A stretch of DNA of 64,000 nucleotides from Brachyhypopomus gauderio. Lineage: Eukaryota; Chordata; Actinopteri; Gymnotiformes; Hypopomidae. This document shows, in pieces, positions 1 to 11,335 of the stretch (positions are counted from its first letter, which is position 1; every line of letters begins with the position of its first letter). The notes beneath the pieces were generated by a model. That model was given only the letters and a program-made list of their open reading frames with translations, did not search any database and was not told the DNA's origin. Position numbers and translations under genes: made by a program. The stretch lies in the NCBI RefSeq assembly GCF_052324685.1, contig NC_135213.1:39209490-39273489 (forward strand), given 5' to 3'.

Positions 1-426
1 GGGGAGGGGTTTAGTGGGATTTAAAACGGAAGAGAGATTACGGGGGGGGGAGGACGACGCTTTGTTTGGGACTGGACTGTTCTGTGAATCCGGATTGTGT
101 GGGTGCACTCTGAGGGACTGTGTCGAGATTAAAGAGAACGCGGACACGACTTGGAGGCTTTGGAGGTGTTCGCGACGTACCAGAGGAATCTGAGAGACTG
201 CTGAGTGTTACGCGATGTGTGTTGGTTAACGTGCTGAACGAAGACATCCGACTCCACAGCTACACGGGGGGGTCTTGACGGCCACCCGAACGAGGGAAGT
301 TTGTTATTTTAAAACTAAACTTATGTGTATATGTGCCCGTTGAGAACTGGGGATAGGGTGAGAGATAAACTGTTTGATGAATTAGTATAGGTCTCCCTGC
401 ATTAATGAATTAGGTGTGATTATTGG

Positions 427-463
<37 letters not shown>

Positions 464-1060
464 GTGGTAGTAGGTGGCGTGCCTTAATTAATGTGTGCTG
501 GGGTGTGATTTTTGGGTTTTATACAGTAGCACGTGATTGTGTGATTAGAAATGCTGGTAGAGACTGCTATTCTAAACATTGTATGAGTTGGGGAGGTAGC
601 TGTGGGAAGAGAATGCCTACTGGTGTATTCCGTGAGGATAGCCGACGATCCTGTCTTAAATAGCCCATGGGGGTGTGCGGTGATACACAGTGTCTTTTAA
701 GAGTGTTTTGACGAAGGGTTTTTTTTCCCGTGATATTTTAAGGAGGTATTACTTAATAGCCGGTAGGAGTGTGTGTGTGCAGTGATGCCATGGGCCTATT
801 AGAGGGGATGTCAGTCGTGCTGTGTGTAATTAAATGGTGATTATTAATAAATATTGTTATATGGCTGAAACCCGTGTTGATTGTGTAGTTCAGACAGGGG
901 GGAAGGTTTATCAGGCTCGTCCGGACCATACCGGAGGAAAAAAGGTGGTGGCAGCTATTTAAATGATCCAGTGGCTTAGAGCCCTCTAGTGGCAGTAAGC
1001 GGGAATCTTACGTAACTAGCTACATAGAGAGAAGGATAAAGGGGGTTCGTTACAATATAT
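1..1060. other. Unique left flank of the tandem array; possible degenerate LTR end
   Basis: This stretch has no counterpart before copies 2 and 3, so it lies outside the duplicated unit. No convincing gene is visible. It contains a GT array, an AATAAA hexamer near 847 and, about 60 bp later near 909, the string GGCTCGTCCGG. That string resembles the core of a proline-tRNA primer binding site next to retroviral-type LTRs. The order poly(A) signal, short U5, primer site is what an LTR 3' end would show, but no partner LTR, TG start or coding region is seen. The LTR reading is weak. Confidence 0.3.
429..461. repeat. (GT)n microsatellite
   Basis: Uninterrupted GT dinucleotide array in the left flank. 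Confidence 0.95.
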
Positions 1061-2217
1061 ACTATATTACAATACGGGAATTTACGGGGAAATATTAATA
1101 CGGGAGGACATCGGGAAAGAGGGGTAAAATATGGTAGTAGTTTCCCAGCCAAAACGGGAGAGTTGACGGGTATGCTCTATGCCAGGGGTGGGCAACCTTT
1201 GAGACATGGAGTGTAATGAGTGTGTGGCACTATCAACAAATAAAATTGGAGTGTAAATTGTTAGGGAAGTGGAGGTGTAAATGGACACAAATTAAGTATT
1301 ATATCACGATCGATCGCCAAGTATATGCACACAAAGACAGGACTGAAACGAGTCTTGATCACATGGGTGGACAAGTCAAGCCTCATCTGACAATGTGAAA
1401 TATGGGAAATCTGATCTATAATGTGTGTTCACAAATGTGAGAAATGTTTGATTATGCACCAGTGAACTGAAGCCATTTGAATGTCTAGCATTACCTGAAC
1501 CGCTCCATGTGTCTTCAGTTCAAGTTCTTTTTAGGGTGTGTTGGGTCTGCAGGACTGATGGTTGCTAAGATCCTGCGGCGCGTGCGTCTGTGAATGTCAA
1601 GCGATGTGTGCAGCTCAGTCCATCAGTCCCGCAGCAGGGTTGAGATCCAGACCCAAACCAACTGTGAGTATACGTGCGTCTTGATTCGTTAGGTCAAACA
1701 AAACGAAAGATGATTTGATCATTGGTGTGTTTACACGATGCTCTAATGTGATAAAGGACGTTATAAACGACGCGCAAGCAGCTCTTAAACATGCACGTTC
1801 GCCTTTATTATATCCACTTTCATTTAGTTGGTAAACGTTTAGCTTCAAGAAGCAGCATAGTACTAACACGATACAGTGCGCAACTCTTAAGACATTTTGG
1901 TGGATACACATGTGGGACTGGAATGTGTGAGTCTTTTATTTCCCACCAGACCGGACCGCGTTTACTGGCGGGTCCCAGTTTGTTCCCCGTTTGTTCCCCG
2001 GGCAACAGGCCACCAACAGTCGCTCCAGCTCTCCAAACGTGTGTTTCAGCATAACAAACGAGCTAAAACCGAATAAAACATGAATGAACGACCCTTTAAT
2101 TAGTTTGAAAATGATACATTCACTACACTACAGTTTGTTGGGTAAAAGTTATATTACAGAGGCTGTAATGTTGGGAAGTGCAGTTTCATGTTGTGTTTTT
2201 TGACTTGCGTGTTGTAG
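1061..2217 (+). other. 5' region of coiled-coil gene copy 1, with candidate non-coding first exon
   Basis: No convincing ORF is present. A GC-richer stretch around 1571-1663 ends in the strong donor-like act|GTGAGT at 1664, and the next good acceptor (gttgtag) at 2217 precedes the presumed start codon. This is compatible with a non-coding first exon and a 0.55-kb intron. The string caggggtgggcaacc at about 1182 looks like a hAT transposon end. Confidence 0.3.
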
Positions 2218-2275
2218 GTGATGGACGTTAGAAGCCACGGAGAAGCTGATGACACAGATGATCTCCTCTGTGCTG
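2218..2275 (+). CDS. Coiled-coil gene copy 1, exon 2 with start codon
   Basis: Follows acceptor gttgtag. ATG at 2221 opens MDVRSHGEADDTDDLLCA and the exon ends in phase 1 before GTCTGA. The start is chosen because it is the first ATG after a good acceptor and its phase joins exon 3. Asp-rich. Confidence 0.5.
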
Positions 2276-2601
2276 GTCTGAATGCTTGTCTTAGACTTTT
2301 ACTCTGATTCTGGATCAGTCTTGTCGGTGTGGGTGGAGGTGCATGCGCTTTAACTGAGCTTTAACTGAGCTTTAAAGGAGCCTGTCTATATACAAAGAAC
2401 TGACGCTGTTGTTTAAGGTGCAGCGACTTCTAAATATAATCACACATTATTTTGATCCCAGATACCTCTGTGTTAACGTTCCATATTAACACTGTGTACT
2501 GCAGTAGTTCATGGGTTATAATCTGACCAATCACAACAGCAATGGAGTGTCTTTTCAGTCTTTCATTTTGATGTTAGTTTCTGCCTGTTCTCTGTTCTCA
2601 G

Positions 2602-2711
2602 ATGGTGTTGAAGAGGTGACCAGTGGTTTCTGTCTGGACCCAGCTGCTCTCTGCAGAGACCACTGCGATCTCCTGCTTGACGCCATCGATGATCAGCTCA
2701 GTAGGCTGCAG
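2602..2711 (+). CDS. Coiled-coil gene copy 1, exon 3
   Basis: Flanked by ctcag and GTCAGA. The phase 1 join gives Asp then GVEEVTSGFCLDPAALC, ending DAIDDQLSRLQ in phase 0. This is the most protein-like of the N-terminal exons and is unchanged in copy 2. Confidence 0.6.
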
Positions 2712-3269
2712 GTCAGATGGGAGGCCACTCACAATATTTCTTCCTTTCTGTTTCTTCATTGAAAAACTGCATTTCCAGCAGTTAAATGAGTAAATGTTGA
2801 CGTTGTGTAACACTTCACAAAGTCACTGGCTCAACACTACAGTGATAACGCAGCTGAAGTGTTGGGAACCAGCGTGCAGACATATTCACGTGTGTCTGGC
2901 TCACGCACACCTGGCACACCTGGTGAAGGCCTTGCTTGTCCAGTAAGGAAATAACACGATGTCTCTGGTTCCTAAAACTGGGACTAACCCCGTGACCTCC
3001 ATAACAAAATGATAAAAGACATTTCTTTCAGGCAAAAGATCATTTGTTTGATCAGTTATATTAATACAAGGATGCTTTTGTGGGGTCTTATATCCCTGAT
3101 TTGTGCCATATAGATACAAGCAGAGAATATGATCATTTAACCAGCAAATGTGTTAAAATTACCTTGTACACCTGCAAAAAAAGCATGAATGTGTAGTGGG
3201 TGAGAATGAGGATATTTACTACAAAAGTTAAATTTCTAAATTTACGCTAAATTTCTGTTGTGTCCCTAG

Positions 3270-3330
3270 ACTCATAGTCATGGCCGACCAAATGGAGGGA
3301 ACGGCAAGACGGAGAACGTTCTCCACTCAG
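3270..3330 (+). CDS. Coiled-coil gene copy 1, exon 4 (intact form)
   Basis: 61 nt between ccctag and GTAGAC. Phase 0 start and phase 1 end agree with both neighbours. Encodes THSHGRPNGGNGKTENVLHS. Copy 2 has only 53 nt here, an 8-nt loss that shifts the frame. Confidence 0.55.
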
Positions 3331-3774
3331 GTAGACTCAAGGTCTCTGAGGATCACGTTAGCAGATGGCGGTGGGCGTGGCCTGTGATCTGTGGGCGTGA
3401 TCTGTGGGTGTGTCATTGGGACCAGTACCACGCTCATCACGTTTTCTCATGCTCTCACCTGTCTCACACCTGATTCAGCTCATTGAGCAGGTATAGAACT
3501 CATCAACCTTCATGAGATGAGTGAGAATACAAAAATACACTGAGCTTGAGATCCAAGGACTCGGACTGGGAACCAGTGCCTTTCACTGGGTGTCAATTCT
3601 GCAGACTGTCCAGAATCTGGATACTTGAAAATTTTTAATTTTAATTGGATTTTTTTTCCTCTGATTTTTGAAAATAAATATAATCTAAATCATTTTAGGA
3701 TGATGCCCAAATTCAATATTTGTTTTAGGATATAGCACATGTGGTCTTTTTTATATCTTTAAAATTATTTTCAG

Positions 3775-3897
3775 TGCACCTCAGAAGCAGTAAGTCTATG
3801 ATTAAAGACTCTGTCCTGAGCACCACGCCCCCTCCAACTGGCAACACTACCTCCACGCCCAACGAGTCAAACTCTGACCTCCCGGACACTTCCACAG
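3775..3897 (+). CDS. Coiled-coil gene copy 1, exon 5
   Basis: 123 nt between ttttcag and GTAAAA, phase 1 to phase 1. Encodes a Ser/Thr/Pro/Asn-rich segment starting VHLRSSKSMIKDSVLSTTPP and ending SDLPDTST. Probably disordered. Confidence 0.6.
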
Positions 3898-4149
3898 GTA
3901 AAACAGGCCGATAATGGTCCCGTCCCAGGGTGCAGTGCCTCCTGTAACGCCGAACCGTTGCCTGTTTCCCTGCCGTTACAGAGGTCACTATAAACATAGT
4001 GGAGCGAGGTGGCCAGCAAGAACGGGGCAGTGATCGTGTTCGCCTCTTTACTGCCCCCTCCTGGCAGACACTGGGAGCTGCAGGACCCGGTGGCTCGAAG
4101 ACTGAGCAGTGTCTTTGGAGACTGGAACGACTGCTGGGAACTACCATTG

Positions 4150-4342
<193 letters not shown>

Positions 4343-4618
4343 ATTTCATCATTACATTAAGACATTACAATATTTGTTATATTATTTATGTATGACACAT
4401 TTCATAATTTTTTTTTCATTTTATATTATTATGTATTTTTAAAGTGAAAGGTGAGGCAGATTATAGGCCCCGCCCCCCTGAGGGACGAACACAACACAAC
4501 AACAGGACAACTGCCGCTGTGGACGGGGGCGACCGGCATGGGGGGCCGCCGTAATGTGACAATAACAAACAGTACAACAGTATAACAAAGCTAAAATAGC
4601 ATCTTTAATAGGTAACAG

Positions 4619-4732
4619 GGGAAGAGGAGGAAGAGGACGAGGAAGAGGAGGAGAGCGTGTGCACTGAAGACTTCAGCTCAAGATTCAGAGATGTGATGCT
4701 GGACGTTCCAGTGCCACGTTCAACTGGAACAG
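4619..4732 (+). CDS. Coiled-coil gene copy 1, exon 6 (acidic run)
   Basis: 114 nt between taacag and GTATGC, phase 1 to 1. Encodes GEEEEEDEEEEESVCTEDFS then RFRDVMLDVPVPRSTGT. The Glu/Asp run is followed by a short hydrophobic and basic segment. Confidence 0.6.
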
Positions 4733-5171
4733 GTATGCTGACCTCAGATCAGTTTCCAGTGACCATATAGATTAGGTCGATGGGGATGGGGGTGGGGTGG
4801 GAACTGGTCTCAGTTCAGCATAAGGAAACGAGCTTCTGCCCAGGATTCAAATGACCTACAGGCCTGTTGTGGGACGATACTCATTTGAGTGTCCACAGAT
4901 GTAATGGAGAAGTCTTAAAAGACTGGAGAGATTTTAATTATAATGAGTTGAACTGACAGGAATCAACCAGTAGGAGGCAGCATAGCTTTATGTACGTACC
5001 TTCTGAACTGGACCTTTATGAAATCATGATTTTCATTTAAAAGGGTGCAACAATCTCTTTAAAAATGTTGGGTTTTTTGTCAGTGGGGGACCGTAGGGGC
5101 ACAGTTAATGTATTTGAGTTAACTCAAAGTCGAGTTAATGTAACTGTTATTCTTGATGGTTCTGTCCTAAG

Positions 5172-5294
5172 CCACGGACAGTCTGGGCAGTGATACTGTA
5201 CGCGTTACTGAAGCCCAGATGGCAGGATATCTGAGCACAACACACAACCCCAGTAGGCATTCTTCACAAACGCCCAAACCCAGACCCCTAGCAG
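5172..5294 (+). CDS. Coiled-coil gene copy 1, exon 7
   Basis: 123 nt between cctaag and GTAGCT, phase 1 to 1. Starts ATDSLGSDTVRVTEAQMAGY and ends KPRPLA. Only this frame is open, which supports the phase chain from the start codon. Confidence 0.6.
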
Positions 5295-5487
5295 GTAGCT
5301 CCTGGCTTCATCTGTGAGCCAGACCTTCTCTGAGCTGTTTCTGTCATTAAAATGAAGTAGATTTACTCATATTCACAGTGTCAGACAACAATAATATAGA
5401 GTAAAAATATACAGTGCTTTAGAATAAACCATTTTCAGTGCTGTAGACGTAGGTACTGTGTTCATATAGATCTCTGAGCTTCTGTAG

Positions 5488-5552
5488 TTCCTCTGAGGAG
5501 GACAGACTTGTTCACCACAGACAGCGATCTGGACTCGCTGCACACAGAACCG
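5488..5552 (+). CDS. Coiled-coil gene copy 1, exon 8 (frame uncertain)
   Basis: 65 nt between ctgtag and GTACTA. The phase inherited from exon 7 gives VPLRRTDLFTTDSDLDSLHT and ends in phase 0. A second frame (SSEEDRLVHHRQRSGL) would lead correctly into exons 9 and 10 but does not follow exon 7. Either a splice site is misplaced or an old frameshift lies here. Both copies share it. Confidence 0.4.
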
Positions 5553-5905
5553 GTACTATGGCATATTCAGCATACGCTGAACAACAAGACAGATGCTGTG
5601 TATAGTCTTGTGTTTGCTTTGGCATTAAAAGGCAGTGAAATTGTGAATTGCTTCAGAAAATGCAAAATGCATGAATATAATCACAATGCAACTGAAACTG
5701 TAGACAAGCAGCGTGTGTCTGGGTTTGAGGGACCAGTTGTGTGGTTCTGACTCACTGTAACGACCTCCATGGTAGGCAGTGTGACCTCTGACCTGAGTGA
5801 GTGCTACATTCTTGTGGAAGTTATATATGACATGTTTTATGAATCTGGATATGAGTTTACGAGCGTGAATGGCAGTGAAACCTCTCTGCTTGTGTGACGT
5901 TACAG

Positions 5906-5951
5906 CGTGGGAAGGTCAGAACGGATCCTGTGATGAAGGACAAACACTCAG
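5906..5951 (+). CDS. Coiled-coil gene copy 1, exon 9 (frame uncertain)
   Basis: 46 nt after gttacag. To reach the open frame of exon 10 it must be read AWEGQNGSCDEGQTL, entering in phase 1. Exon 8 as read from upstream supplies phase 0. The donor GTAATA directly adjoins the TAA-rich 3' tail of an antisense L2-like LINE. Confidence 0.4.
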
Positions 5952-6126
5952 GTAATAATAATAAATAATAATAATCTTTATTTGTATAGCACCTTTCATA
6001 CGTACATGCAACTCAATGTGCTTTACAGTATAAATAAAAGAAACATAAAAAGGAGAAGACAAAAAGGAAATGTTAGAAGAAATTAAAGTAAAATAACATA
6101 AAATGTAAAAAAGTAAAGTAAACAAT

Positions 6127-6483
6127 TGTGACGCTGTGGTGCTGGAGGAAGCAGGAGGCACGACACGCGTCTTTCAGTGAACATTCAACGTTTAATCAAC
6201 ACACAAACACGCAAAGTCCAGCACGAGCGGAGCTAGGGTTAGGGTTAGACGCGATGTTTGCATGGGCATGAACTTTAGACAAAGACGAGCACACGACACT
6301 GCGCTAACGCACATTAAATAGGTGAATTACACAGACCCACGTGACCTCGAGACAAGGCACAGGTGTAACCACGAACACGCTCACAAACAACCCACACCCA
6401 CGGAAGTACAAACATGGACATAACGACACGCAGACAACATAGCAGCACGCCCACAGGGAAGGGTCCGGAGCTGTTCCGTAACA
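6127..6483. mobile_element. Solo LTR (357 bp) with 5-bp target duplication, copy 1 only
   Basis: Starts TGTGACGCTG and ends CCGTAACA, so it has TG..CA ends with a short inverted repeat. It is flanked by ACAAT on both sides (6122-6126 and 6484-6488). Copy 2 at about 44248 has the undisturbed single ACAAT. No internal retroelement coding sequence is present. It contains a short ggttagggttag string, which is not a telomere array. Confidence 0.85.
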
Positions 6484-6612
6484 ACAATATAATAAAAAAG
6501 TAAAGTAAATAAAACTAAAGTAAATATAAGAAGATAACAAAATATTAAAATTAAAGATAAAAAGAAATAATTAAATAAAGTGACAAATTATAAAATAATA
6601 GACTAGAGTTTC

Positions 6613-8474
6613 TTAACTAAAAGCAGATCTAAACAGAAATGTTTTGAGACTGTTCTTGAAACTATTCAGGGATGAAATGCCTCTGAGCTCTTCAGGAAGA
6701 GAATTCCAGAGCTTTGGGCCATAGTGGCTAAAAGCACCCTCGCCAATCTTTAATCGGCATCTAGGAATCACCAGTAGATTACTGTTTGAAGACCTCAGAG
6801 ACCTGACTGGAACATATCTAACCATCATTTCACTGAGGTAAAGAGGGGCAAGACCATGAAGACATTTAAAAACCATGACTAGAACCTTAAAATCTATCCT
6901 AAAGCTGACAGGTAACCAGTGCAGTGAGTGGAGTGCAGGTGTAATATGATGTCTCTTTCTCCTGTGGGTCAGAACCCTTGAAGCCGCATTCTGAACTCTC
7001 TGTAGGTGCGAAATAGAGCTCTTTGGAAGAGCAGACAGAACAGCATTACAATAATCTAGCCTTGATGTGATAAATGCATGGACAAGTTTTTCACTGTCAG
7101 CAGGAGAGAGCATATCTCGGACCTTAGCAATGTTTCGAAGGTGAAAATAAGCTGTCTTGTATGTAGTCATGATGTGTGATTTGAAGCTGAGCTCATTATC
7201 AAAGGTGACGCCCAGGTTCTTAACACATTGTCTGGCATTCAGATTCATTTTATTTAAATATTTAAACATCATTTCTTTGTGAATCACTGCCAAAAACAAG
7301 AACTTCTGTCTTCTGTTTATTTAATTGCAGAAAATTGTCAGACATCCATGTCTGTATATCATCTATGCAGTCAAACAGTGAGCAAATTGATTTTAGGGCC
7401 TTAGGTTCTAGAGAAATGTAAAGTTGAGTGTCATCTGCATATTGATGATAACTAATACCATGTTTATTAATGATATGTGGTAACGGAAGCATATATAGGT
7501 TGAATAGTAACGGCCCAAGAATTGATCCTTGGGGGACGCCACAAGTTATTTTTTGACGTGTGGAGGAAGAGGTACCTAATGCTACATAGTAATCACGCCC
7601 AGTTAGGTACGATCTAAACCAGTCTAAGACTAAGCCACTAAGGCCTACCCAGCTCTGTAGTCGATCAAGAAGAATTTCATGATGAACCGTGTCAAAAGCG
7701 GTGCTTAAATCCAGCAGAAAAAGGACTGAGAGTTTGCCTGCATCCGTATTCAATCTCAAGTCATTTACTACCTTAACTAGGGCTGTTTCAGTGCTGTGGA
7801 GAGCTCTGAAACCAGATTGAAAAGTGTCATTTATTTGATTTACTTTTACATAATCATTCAACTGGATTGACACAACTTTTTTAATGACTTTGCTAAGAAA
7901 GGAAAGGTTAGATATAGGTCGATAATTATTGAGAATTGTGGGATCAAGATTTCTGTTCTTTAATAGTGGTTTAACCATTGCTGTTTTTAAAAAGTTAGGG
8001 AATTCACCCAATTGCAGAGACTGATTAACAATCGTTAGAACTTCATTTGCTAATGAGCTCAGAACCTGCTTGAAAAAGCATGTAGGTAAAGGGTCCAGTT
8101 CACAAGTAGAGGATTTTAGTGATGAGATCACATCAAGTAGTGTTGTCAACTTCTTGGAAATAAGACATATTAAAGTTAGGTTGAGTAACTGATATAAGGG
8201 TTGATAGTCTATTAGTGCTTGTTGCTATGTTCTGCCTTATACTAGTAATCTTGTCCCTAAAAAATATTGCAAACTCATCACATTTTTCAACTGAAACAGT
8301 CTCAGGGAAGAAACAGGAGGTGGGGTTTACTAGCTGATCTATACTTCTGAACAAGACAGCCGAGTTATTATTTGATGAATGAATTAAGGTAGAGAAATAG
8401 TTTTTCCTTGCTGATTTCACTTCACTGTTGTAATTGTGCAATGTTGTTTTATAAATATCAAAATGTACTTGCAA
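6613..8474 (-). pseudogene. LINE reverse transcriptase remnant, copy 1
   Basis: Three overlapping minus-strand frames (8474-8133, 8149-7262, 7299-6613) together make the C-terminal part of a LINE ORF2. Motifs in order are LDPTILNNYRPISNLSFLSK, FDTVHHEILL, the GVPQGSILGPLLF box, YADDTQLYISL with the catalytic YADD, and a C-terminal SRLDYCNAVL and LWNSLPEELRG region typical of L2/CR1-type elements in fish. The endonuclease domain is absent. At least two frameshifts near 8140 and 7280 make it inactive. Confidence 0.85.
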
Positions 8475-8656
8475 TTCTGACCTTCACCAACGTCTCTCAG
8501 CCTGCCTACAATCTTGCCTAAATTTTACAATAGAAGGAGTGTAGATTAAACAGCGTGAATCTAATGTTATCAGACAAACTTGGGATACAAACTAAATCAA
8601 TGAAAGTAAATCCAAAATATTGATTCTCTCTGTTTCTCTCTTTCTTTGCTCTTTCG

Positions 8657-8660
<4 letters not shown>

Positions 8661-8716
<56 letters not shown>
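8661..8716. repeat. (GT)n array abutting the exon 10 acceptor
   Basis: 56 bp of GT runs directly into the acceptor TTAG at 8716-8719. In copy 2 the array is about twice as long (46427-46540). Confidence 0.9.
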
Positions 8717-8718
<2 letters not shown>

Positions 8719-8719
8719 G

Positions 8720-9143
8720 CTCTGATGAAGGGCAGGTTATAAGACTCGGTAGAAAGCTGAAAACTCCAACCAGAATTCAGCGAAAGAAGAAAAGGATCCA
8801 AAGCGAGAGGAACAACTACAGCCCAACTCCACCCTCTACACCCACTCCACCCTCTACACCCACTCCACCCTCTACATCCCCTCCACCCTCTACATCCCCT
8901 CCACCCTCTACATCCCCTCCACCCTCTACACCCACTCCACCCTCTACACCCACTCCACCCTCTACATCCCCTCCACCCTCTACACCCCCTCCACCCTCTA
9001 CATCCCCTCCACCCTCTACACCCCCTCCACCCTCTACATCCCCTCCACCCTCTACATCCCCTCCACCCTCTACACCCTCTCCACCCCCGTCACCCTCTGC
9101 AGCTGTGAGACACCGCCCGTCTTACACAGGCACTAGAGAACAG
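8720..9143 (+). CDS. Coiled-coil gene copy 1, exon 10 (Pro-rich coding minisatellite)
   Basis: 424 nt between GT-array TTAG and GTATCT. Begins SDEGQVIRLGRKLKTPTRIQ, then a basic stretch, then a TPPSTP/SPPPST hexapeptide repeat (about 8823-9080), and ends AAVRHRPSYTGTREQ in phase 0. The repeat is likely disordered. The matching copy 2 exon is 1306 nt, so the difference of 882 bp is an exact multiple of the 18-bp unit and keeps the frame. Confidence 0.6.
8823..9080. repeat. 18-bp coding minisatellite, about 14 units
   Basis: Unit ccaccctctacacccact with variants acatcccct and acaccccct. It is read in frame as Pro-Pro-Ser-Thr-Pro/Ser-Thr/Pro. Confidence 0.92.
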
Positions 9144-9207
9144 GTATCTAGTGACGTCTTTACTTTGGTCTCATTTTCCTGTTCATATTTAATAAATTTT
9201 AGTAATG

Positions 9208-9208
<1 letters not shown>

Positions 9209-9279
<71 letters not shown>

Positions 9280-9766
9280 TAGCCATGTTCGGTGAGGTGT
9301 GTGTGGGTTAGCCATGTTCGGTGAGGTGTGTGTGGTGGTTAGCCATGTTCGGTGAGGTGTGTGTGGTGGTTAGCCATGTTCGGTGAGGTGTGTGTGTGTG
9401 TGTTGTGGTGTTCGGTGAGGTGTGTGTGTGGTGATAAGCCGTGTTCGGTGAGGTGTGTGTGTGTGGTGGTAAGTCGTGTTCGGTGAGGTGTGTGTGTGTG
9501 GTGGTAAGTCGTGTTCGGTGAGGTGTGTGTGGTAGTAAGCCGTGTTCAGAGAGGTGTGTGTGGTCGTAAGCCGTGTTTGGTGAGGTGTGTAGTGGTGTTC
9601 GGTGAGGTGTGTGTGGTAGTAAGCCATGTTCGGTGAGGTGTGTGTGTGTTGTGATAAGCTGTGTTCGGTGAGGTGTGTGTGTGTGTGTGTGTGGTGGTAA
9701 GCCGTGTTTGGTGAGGTGTGTAGTGGTGTTCGGTGAGGTGTGTGTGGTAGTAAGCCATGTTCGGTG

Positions 9767-9826
<60 letters not shown>

Positions 9827-9862
9827 TAGTAAGCCATGTTCGGTGAGGTGTGTGTGTGTTGT
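9209..9862. repeat. (GT)n arrays and a 25-40 bp GT-rich minisatellite
   Basis: A 70-bp GT array is followed by degenerate units built on ttcggtgaggtgtgtgtg with tails such as gttagccatg or gtaagccgtg and variable GT runs, then a second GT array (9772-9824). It fills intron 10. Copy 2 retains only a short GT run and the first gtggttag. Confidence 0.9.
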
Positions 9863-9877
9863 GATGTCTCTCCCCAG

Positions 9878-9969
9878 GCTGCTGGTCAGATGGTACAGAC
9901 AATGAGCGCAGAGCTGGAGCAGACAGACAGAGAACGACACACTCTACACGTCTGCTTGTCTCACTGCAG
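9878..9969 (+). CDS. Coiled-coil gene copy 1, exon 11 (3' end unclear)
   Basis: Acceptor ctccccag, phase 0. Encodes AAGQMVQTMSAELEQTDRER then HTLHVCLSHCSA, a heptad-like start. No donor is seen before the frame runs into the 20-bp minisatellite, whose ctg|gtacac units could each serve as weak donors. Absent from copy 2. Confidence 0.45.
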
Positions 9970-10981
9970 CGCACACACTCACACACTCTGGTACACAATC
10001 ACACACTCTGGTACACAATCACACACTCTGGTACACAATCACACACTCTGGTACACAATCACACACACTCTGGTACACACACTCACACATCACACACTCC
10101 GGTACACACTCACACACTCCGGTACACACTCACACACTCTGGTACACACACTCACACACTCTGGTACACACACTCACACACTCTGGTACACACACACACA
10201 CACACATCACACACTCCGATACACACTCACACACTCTGGTACACACACTCACACATCACACACTCCGGTACACACTCACACACTCCGGTACACACTCACA
10301 CACTCCGGTACACACTCACACACTCCGGTACACACTCACACACTCCGGTACACACTCACACACACACTCCGGTACACACTCACACACTCCGGTACACATT
10401 CACACACTCCGGTACACATTCACACACTCTGGTACACAATCACACACTCTGGTACACAATCACACACTCTGGTACACAATCACACACTCTGGTACACAAT
10501 CACACACTCTGGTACACAATCACACACTCTGGTACACAATCACACACTCTGGTACACAATCACACACTCCGGTACAAACTCACACACTGCAGTACACACT
10601 CACACATTCCAGTACACACTCCGGTACACACTCACACACTCTGGTACACACTCACACTCCAGTACACACTCCGGTACACACTCACACATTCCAGTACACA
10701 CTCACACACTCCGGTACACACTCACACATTCCGGTACACACTCACACACTCCGGTACACACTCACACCTTCCAGTACACACTCACACACTCTGGTACACT
10801 CTCACACACTCTGGTACACTCTCACACACTCTGGTACACTCTCACACACTCTGGTACACTCTCACACACTCTGGTACACTCTCACACACTCTGGTACACT
10901 CTCACACACTCTGGTACACTCTCACACACTCCGGTACACACTCACATACTCCGGTACACACTCACACACTCCGGTACACAC
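9969..10981. repeat. 20-bp minisatellite, about 50 units
   Basis: Unit cacactctggtacacaatca with variants (cacactccggtacacactca). The period is not a multiple of three, yet no unit creates a stop in any plus-strand frame, so a false long His/Thr/Leu-rich ORF appears across it. Deleted in copy 2. Confidence 0.93.
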
Positions 10982-11080
10982 CAGTCCCTGTATGATTGCT
11001 CTCATCACACTTTAGAATATCATGCACAATGGAACAGAAGAGCTGACCATCTCGTGTGTGTGTGTGTGTGTGTGCTGTAG

Positions 11081-11335
11081 GAGTGATCAGCACACACTCC
11101 AGACTCAGAGGGACGTGTGTGTTACGGACACCAGAACTCTACGAGACAACCAGGCCGCCCTCCAGAAACACACAACCACTAGTTACCATGACGTCAGCCC
11201 TCACAGAACCACCCATTACTATGACACCAGCCCTCCTTCAACTGGATGTTACCATAACAACAGCCATCACAGGGTAACACAATTCAGCTTCATTCACTTT
11301 GTACAGACACCAAGATATCCATGGCAACAGTCCCA
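11081..11335 (+). CDS. Coiled-coil gene copy 1, exon 12 (tentative)
   Basis: Acceptor GT-array then gctgtag. The open frame begins SDQHTLQTQRDVCVTDTRTL then RDNQAALQKHTTT. A donor-like cca|GTGAGT lies at 11336 and an alternative acagg|GTAACA near 11275. The second half (THYYDTSPPSTGCYHNN) is unlike the coiled-coil neighbours and may be intronic. Confidence 0.35.

Larger units (their letters stand above)
5952..8600 (-). mobile_element. L2/CR1-type LINE fragment in intron 9, copy 1
   Basis: A TAA-rich tail (about 5953-5985) and ctttatttgtatagcacctttcat mark the 3' end, with the reverse transcriptase reading leftwards on the minus strand. The 5' part is missing. Almost the whole intron is this element. 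Copy 2 carries it at the same site with the same frameshift, so the insertion predates the duplication. The 357-bp solo LTR at 6127 interrupts it in copy 1 only. Confidence 0.85.

Noticed and set aside
1216..1398. Small ORF MSVWHYQQIKLECKLL.. at each unit start
   Set aside because: Short, without a promoter or splice context; part of the sequence also lies as a diverged fragment at 33474.
6238..6250. Telomere-like ggttagggttag
   Set aside because: Only two units inside the solo LTR; too short to be an interstitial telomere array.
9308..9998. Three overlapping minus-strand ORFs rich in HTHTHTH and SPNTAY
   Set aside because: Antisense of the GT-rich minisatellite in intron 10, with no supporting features.
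9836..11080. 414-codon plus-strand ORF
   Set aside because: Only the first 30 codons (exon 11) look protein-like. The rest is the 20-bp minisatellite read without stops.
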